Shown here: positions 60,189-64,000 of the stretch, piece by piece
How the letters are laid out: each line of letters starts with the position of its first letter
How positions within the stretch are numbered: position 1 is the stretch's first letter
NCBI GenBank assembly: GCA_907165135.1
Contig: OU015569.1
Location: 2,108,001 to 2,172,000, forward strand
From: Oikopleura dioica
Taxonomy: Eukaryota; Chordata; Appendicularia; Copelata; Oikopleuridae
Direction: 5' to 3'
DNA length: 64,000 bases
The notes under the pieces: model-generated
The model's database searches: none
Told to the model about the DNA's origin: nothing
The model's input: the letters and a program-made list of their open reading frames with translations, nothing else
Translations under genes and position numbers: made by a program

Positions 60189-60947
60189 TTATTCCAAGAG
60201 GATGACAGTGAGGACGTGACGTGCCCTGTTTCTCAAAGCTGCAATACACTTTACTGCAGTTCGTAGCTGGCACAAATATAAAACTAAACCCGACTTATCC
60301 ACAATTCGCCCAAAGTACGGATGCCGATCAATTTTCAGTACAAGCTCACGCATCCCCGTAAAAGGGCACTGGTAAGGTTCGCTCTGGAACAGGCGCCCCA
60401 ACTGATAAAATAAAAACAATTAAGGGTGTCCCCAACGATCGAGTTTGACTGTTCTTAGTCGGGTGACCAAACTATTTTTAAGGAAGCTGCCTTAACCGAA
60501 AAGCCTTCAGTAAGTCCTATAAAAATTAGCTCAAAGTATAGCCTGTTTAAAAAAAAAATCGTTGGGGACACCCTTAAAGCGAGAGTTTTTATTTAGTAGA
60601 GATTATCGCTCATTAGTATCGATTTCTTATACCTAATGATTTCAAGGTTGTCTTGTTTAAAAAAACTACTCGTTTTGTGATAATTTCAGATTTTTGTGTC
60701 TCTTTTTTTGGAAGTGTTGGTTTTTAAACTGTCGATTGAATTGATAAGTGAAGGAGAATAGTGACAGGTGAAGGTACTTAGGCGTACTGGTTCTTTGGAG
60801 AGCCTGGGCGCCGTTGAAATATTCATCTCTTGACAACAGATCAGAATGCTCTGCTTTCTTGATGACACTAGTTGGATGCACCCCTGAACGCTTTCGCTTT
60901 ACTAAATAGAGCTCAGAGAGGGATAAGCGTCGAACAGATAGATACAA
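60189..60947 (-). CDS. Possible two-exon gene, unrecognised
   Basis: The last exon (about 60404-60189) follows a good acceptor (TTTTATTTTATCAG) and encodes LGRLFQSEPYQCPFTGMREL ... HPYFGRIVDKSGLVLYLCQL, ending with a stop. A plausible first exon (60947 to about 60792) starts MYLSVRRLSLSELYLVKRKR and contains LLSRDEYFNGAQALQR before a GTACGC donor. The MITE at 60423-60574 would lie in the intron. Family unknown and the join unproven. Confidence 0.35.
60423..60574. mobile_element. MITE with mariner-type TA duplication
   Basis: 152 bp bounded by perfect inverted repeats AGGGTGTCCCCAACGAT / ATCGTTGGGGACACCCT, with TA at 60421-60422 and 60575-60576. No coding capacity. Size, ends and TA target fit a Tc1/mariner-derived MITE. 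Confidence 0.85.
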
Positions 60948-62337
60948 TTTTTTCTATTATATTGCCAATTCTATATCTGGCTAGGGCGAGCGAGGCAATG
61001 ATCTTCTTTTTTTCACAGCCAAAGAAATCGAGAAAGTAAAATGACTCTTTTTCTGGAATAATTTATCCGTAGCGTTTCAAACGCAGCCGCACAGCACACA
61101 CACTGCATGATTCGCAAAAAGGATGATAAAGATTAGCCAAGCTGAGTAGAGAAATCTTGTTCAGAAAAAAAAAGGTGGAATCGAATTGAGAATGACCGTC
61201 CTGGCGTGCAATTTGAGATATCCCCAAATGAGATATCCTTGTAGTTCGATTTTCTGCAACAACTTGCGGGAATTTAATGATCGCTACTTTTTAATCAATT
61301 TTGTTTCTTTTTCATCTTGGCGGGTTTCTTCCTTGATTCCAAGGTTTTCTCTTTTCGAGCGCTCGGGAAATATTCGCGAATATTTTGAATGATTAGAACA
61401 TCGCTAAATTATAGATGCGGACTAGGAATAATACGCTAGAATATTCAAATATTTGAGCGAAGAACTTGACTCGCCGCACGGGCTCAAGAACTGTTGATTA
61501 TTTATCAGATCTTTCTTCTCTCAAACTCAAAGGAAAATTCTGAGAGAGAAGGACGAAGGCCAACTAAAATGTGAAAAAGAACGGTTTCATATTTAATTGG
61601 ATTGAGGTCTCTGGGAGGATGTTTGGGATAAGGGCATTTAATGAAGGAAATGGCCGAAGAGATCAAGTGCGGTCTTTAGGGTGGGTTAGGCACACGCTTT
61701 TGGGTTCATTTATCGCTAATTGCCCCAGGCGCATGGGCATGTTCTTAATTTGCCTTAAATTCGATTCCATGTTTTACAATATCTGATGATGCGTGATGCG
61801 CCATCTAGGGCGTCGTTTATTATCCATTCAACGATGGCGGCGGAATTTGGGCACACTTATCAAACTTGCTAGAGCTTCTCACAACACCATCGAAAAGCAT
61901 GGAAACAGAGAATCCCATAACATAGAGCGAATTCCTCAGCACAAACTAACAGAATGCCGACGCGCATTCAAGAGCTCCACGAGCCCACGGCTTTGGCCAA
62001 ATCTAGAACATTCCCGTTCTATGAGTCCGACTTGCTTGTGGATGAGGTGTGCATGGAAAATGATTTTTTTTTCATAACTGAACGTGTTCAGTTTGAGCCG
62101 GCCAAGATAAAATTATGATCGCCAATTACCTTTTGAAGCAAAAATTAAAGAGTTCAGAACTTTTCTTATAATGAAACATATCAGTGGACTTATTCTAGTT
62201 TATATGATTATAGAGAAAGCATTATTTATTAGACTTAAAAGCCTACAGAAAGAATTAAATAGTGGAGAATATATTAAATACTTACTGAAACAAATAAATG
62301 CTTTATTTCAAAATTTAATGTTTAAAATTTGTTAAGA
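60948..62337. other. No gene recognised
   Basis: A/T-rich spacer upstream of the cotransporter gene. Short plus ORFs at 61186, 61571 and 61793 have no homology or splice context that I can support. Confidence 0.4.
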
Positions 62338-63974
62338 TGGAAGGAAACAACAGCGACCGATTTATTGTGAAGACGACAAGCCTGGAACTGTAAGTATTTG
62401 TCATTGTGTGGAAAAATGATTAGGAAAAAATAACTTGGGATTATTCTGTAGTTTCGAGAAGGACGGGTCGATCGCACTGAGTGACCATAATTGCATTCTT
62501 GCGGATTTCTTAATTTATCCAAAAATCTATAATCACTTGTTTTATCTGACGGTCGCCGAGTAATCATTTATCCTCATTTTCCAGCTCGATGGATTTAAAA
62601 GCATTCTGAAAAAAGGTGCAGTAGCAAAGCCGCTCGCAAGAGTGAAAATTAAAGTCAAATTAAAAACAGAACAGCGTCGCAGTCTGTGGCAGACAGAACT
62701 TTCAAGGCATAAACATTGGTTAAGTAATAGATTAGGCAGAAACTTCGGCTGCCTGAATAAGCAATTCAAGCAGAGCCGATACGTTAGTGCCGCAAGAGTA
62801 CTCCAATGTCAGAACTGGGCCTAAACAGCCAAGTAGGCATCGCATTGAATTTTTGTACAATAAGCAAAAACGACAATGAAGATTGTAAAGTTCTTTCAGA
62901 AATGGAGATGAGGAGTCCCTACTACGGCAGAATTCGCAGCCGACAGTCACAGAATCAACTTACTGGACAAAGGACAAGAATATCCCCGATCTGCTGGCGA
63001 ATTTGGATAGCGAGAAAAAGGTAAACATGTCTCAATCTGTCGATGCTGTCTGATCAGCATCTTAAGTTTTTTAATTATTCATTTCAAACTTTTATTTAGC
63101 CCGTTGGAAATCGACTCTCCACGCTAATGGGTGTGTTTTTCCCCACTATGCAGAATATTTTCGGGGTGATACTCTTCATTCGTATGAGTTGGGTGGTTGG
63201 CGTTTGCGGCTATCCTCAGGCTTTTCTTCTTGTCTCCACGTGTTGCCTCACTACCATGCTGACGGCAATCTCGATGTCAGCCGTCGCCACTAATGGCAAA
63301 ATATCGGCCGGTGGAAGTTACTACATGATCAGTCGCAACCTAGGCCCAAGTTTCGGCGGCTCAGGATAGAGTTCAAGTCAACATTCATTTTACGCCCGAG
63401 GAGTCGACTCAGCGACACAGCTACTCGCAATTAGCAGCTAAAGAACTCTATTAAAGTCGGCATACTGTTCTATTTGGGCACAACTTTTGCCTGCGCAATG
63501 TACATTCTCGGAGCAGTCGAGATCATCACCAAATACATCGCTCCAAGTTTATCGCTCGGCTGGGGATCGCCGGGAAGTGACGGCTTCTTCACTATATATT
63601 TTAACGATTGCAGAATATACGGCACAATCATCTTGCTATTAATGGTTACGATTGTTTATGTTGGAGTAAAGGCACGGGCTGAAAAACTCTTTCGAAAGAA
63701 CTTTCCAGAAGACGGATTAATTTTTCTCTTATTTGAGTGCCGTTTATCAATCAGAGCTTACCTCTACTAAATTAAAGTGACACTCGCTCCAGCCTGCGAA
63801 AGTATGTGAATTACTCCGCAAACATCTTCCTCGGAGTGACGCTGATTAGTATTGCCACTATTTTTGCTGGATTTGTTAAAAACGCTGCATTTCCTTCTAC
63901 TGCCCAAGATGATCTTCATGTCTGTCTGCTCGGGCCCAGATTACTCAGACAGCCAGAAGATGAATACTGCTCAG
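62338..63974 (+). CDS. KCC: K-Cl cotransporter (SLC12A4-7 family), 5' part
   Basis: Partial: leaves the window on the right at a GTAATT donor (63975). Electroneutral K+ and Cl- export across the plasma membrane. A candidate first exon starts [14 protein letters not shown] (62338), but its link to the rest is unproven. Firm exons are 62774-62832, 62908-63020, 63100-63364, 63457-63671 and 63803-63974. They encode the cytosolic [22 protein letters not shown]1-TM2 ([40 protein letters not shown]), [20 protein letters not shown] (KCC rather than NKCC), and [17 protein letters not shown]. Intron 63365-63456 is GA-AG (TCAG|GATAGA) and 63672-63802 is GC-AG (AAG|GCACGG). Both are fixed by the conserved protein on each side. 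Confidence 0.88.
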
Positions 63975-64000
63975 GTAATTATTCGCTCGAATCCTAATTG

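Noticed and set aside
1..64000. CRISPR arrays, prokaryotic operons or phage genes
   Set aside because: Every recognisable gene has spliceosomal introns and metazoan homology; no spaced direct-repeat arrays were seen.

Overview
The window is animal nuclear DNA, most likely from an appendicularian tunicate close to Oikopleura. The reasons are: a metazoan gene set (neuron navigator, UBE2O, MSH6, DCAF1, RSPH10B, eIF2-beta, a TRPM2-like channel, acid sphingomyelinase, a K-Cl cotransporter); about one gene per 4 kb; introns mostly 40-60 bp with GT...AG ends (47 bp in the navigator gene, 46 bp in UBE2O); 3' splice acceptors lying only 2-16 nt before several start codons, as expected for spliced-leader trans-splicing; and an appreciable share of GA-AG and GC-AG introns. 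The species itself is an inference.

Layout. 0.2-9.4 kb, minus: 5' part of a neuron navigator (NAV) gene that runs off the left edge, with long introns, one holding a 587 bp palindrome. 12.2-13.0 kb: a tRNA-derived SINE-like piece and a broken glycine-cleavage T-protein fragment. 13.05-14.5 kb: a small unknown gene on plus and a small unknown gene on minus. 14.8-28.1 kb, plus: UBE2O, MSH6 and DCAF1 head to tail, perhaps an operon. 28.8-42.6 kb, minus: RSPH10B, EIF2S2, four unrecognised genes, a 570 bp foldback transposon, and a secreted CUB-kringle-beta-propeller gene. 42.9-44.8 kb, plus: two related coiled-coil genes. 45.0-51.5 kb, minus: a TRPM2-like channel with a C-terminal NUDT9-like domain. 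53.5-56.1 kb, plus: a PhoPQ-related (AprA-like) secreted protein. 56.3-58.7 kb, minus: acid sphingomyelinase. 60.2-60.9 kb, minus: unknown, with a mariner-type MITE. 62.3-64 kb, plus: a K-Cl cotransporter running off the right edge.

The most interesting signal is a set of short transposon-like insertions lying inside conserved coding exons (MSH6, DCAF1, and twice in the CUB-kringle gene). Each is flanked by a 7-8 bp direct repeat. In MSH6, DCAF1 and the larger kringle-gene insertion, the reading frame and the conserved protein are restored exactly if the element plus one repeat copy is removed from the mRNA. They look like introners: DNA transposons that create introns on insertion, here with splice ends that are not GT-AG. 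Alongside these, GA-AG and GC-AG junctions are required by homology in at least three other places.

All gene models come from reading frames, splice signals and remembered protein families. No search or transcript data were available.
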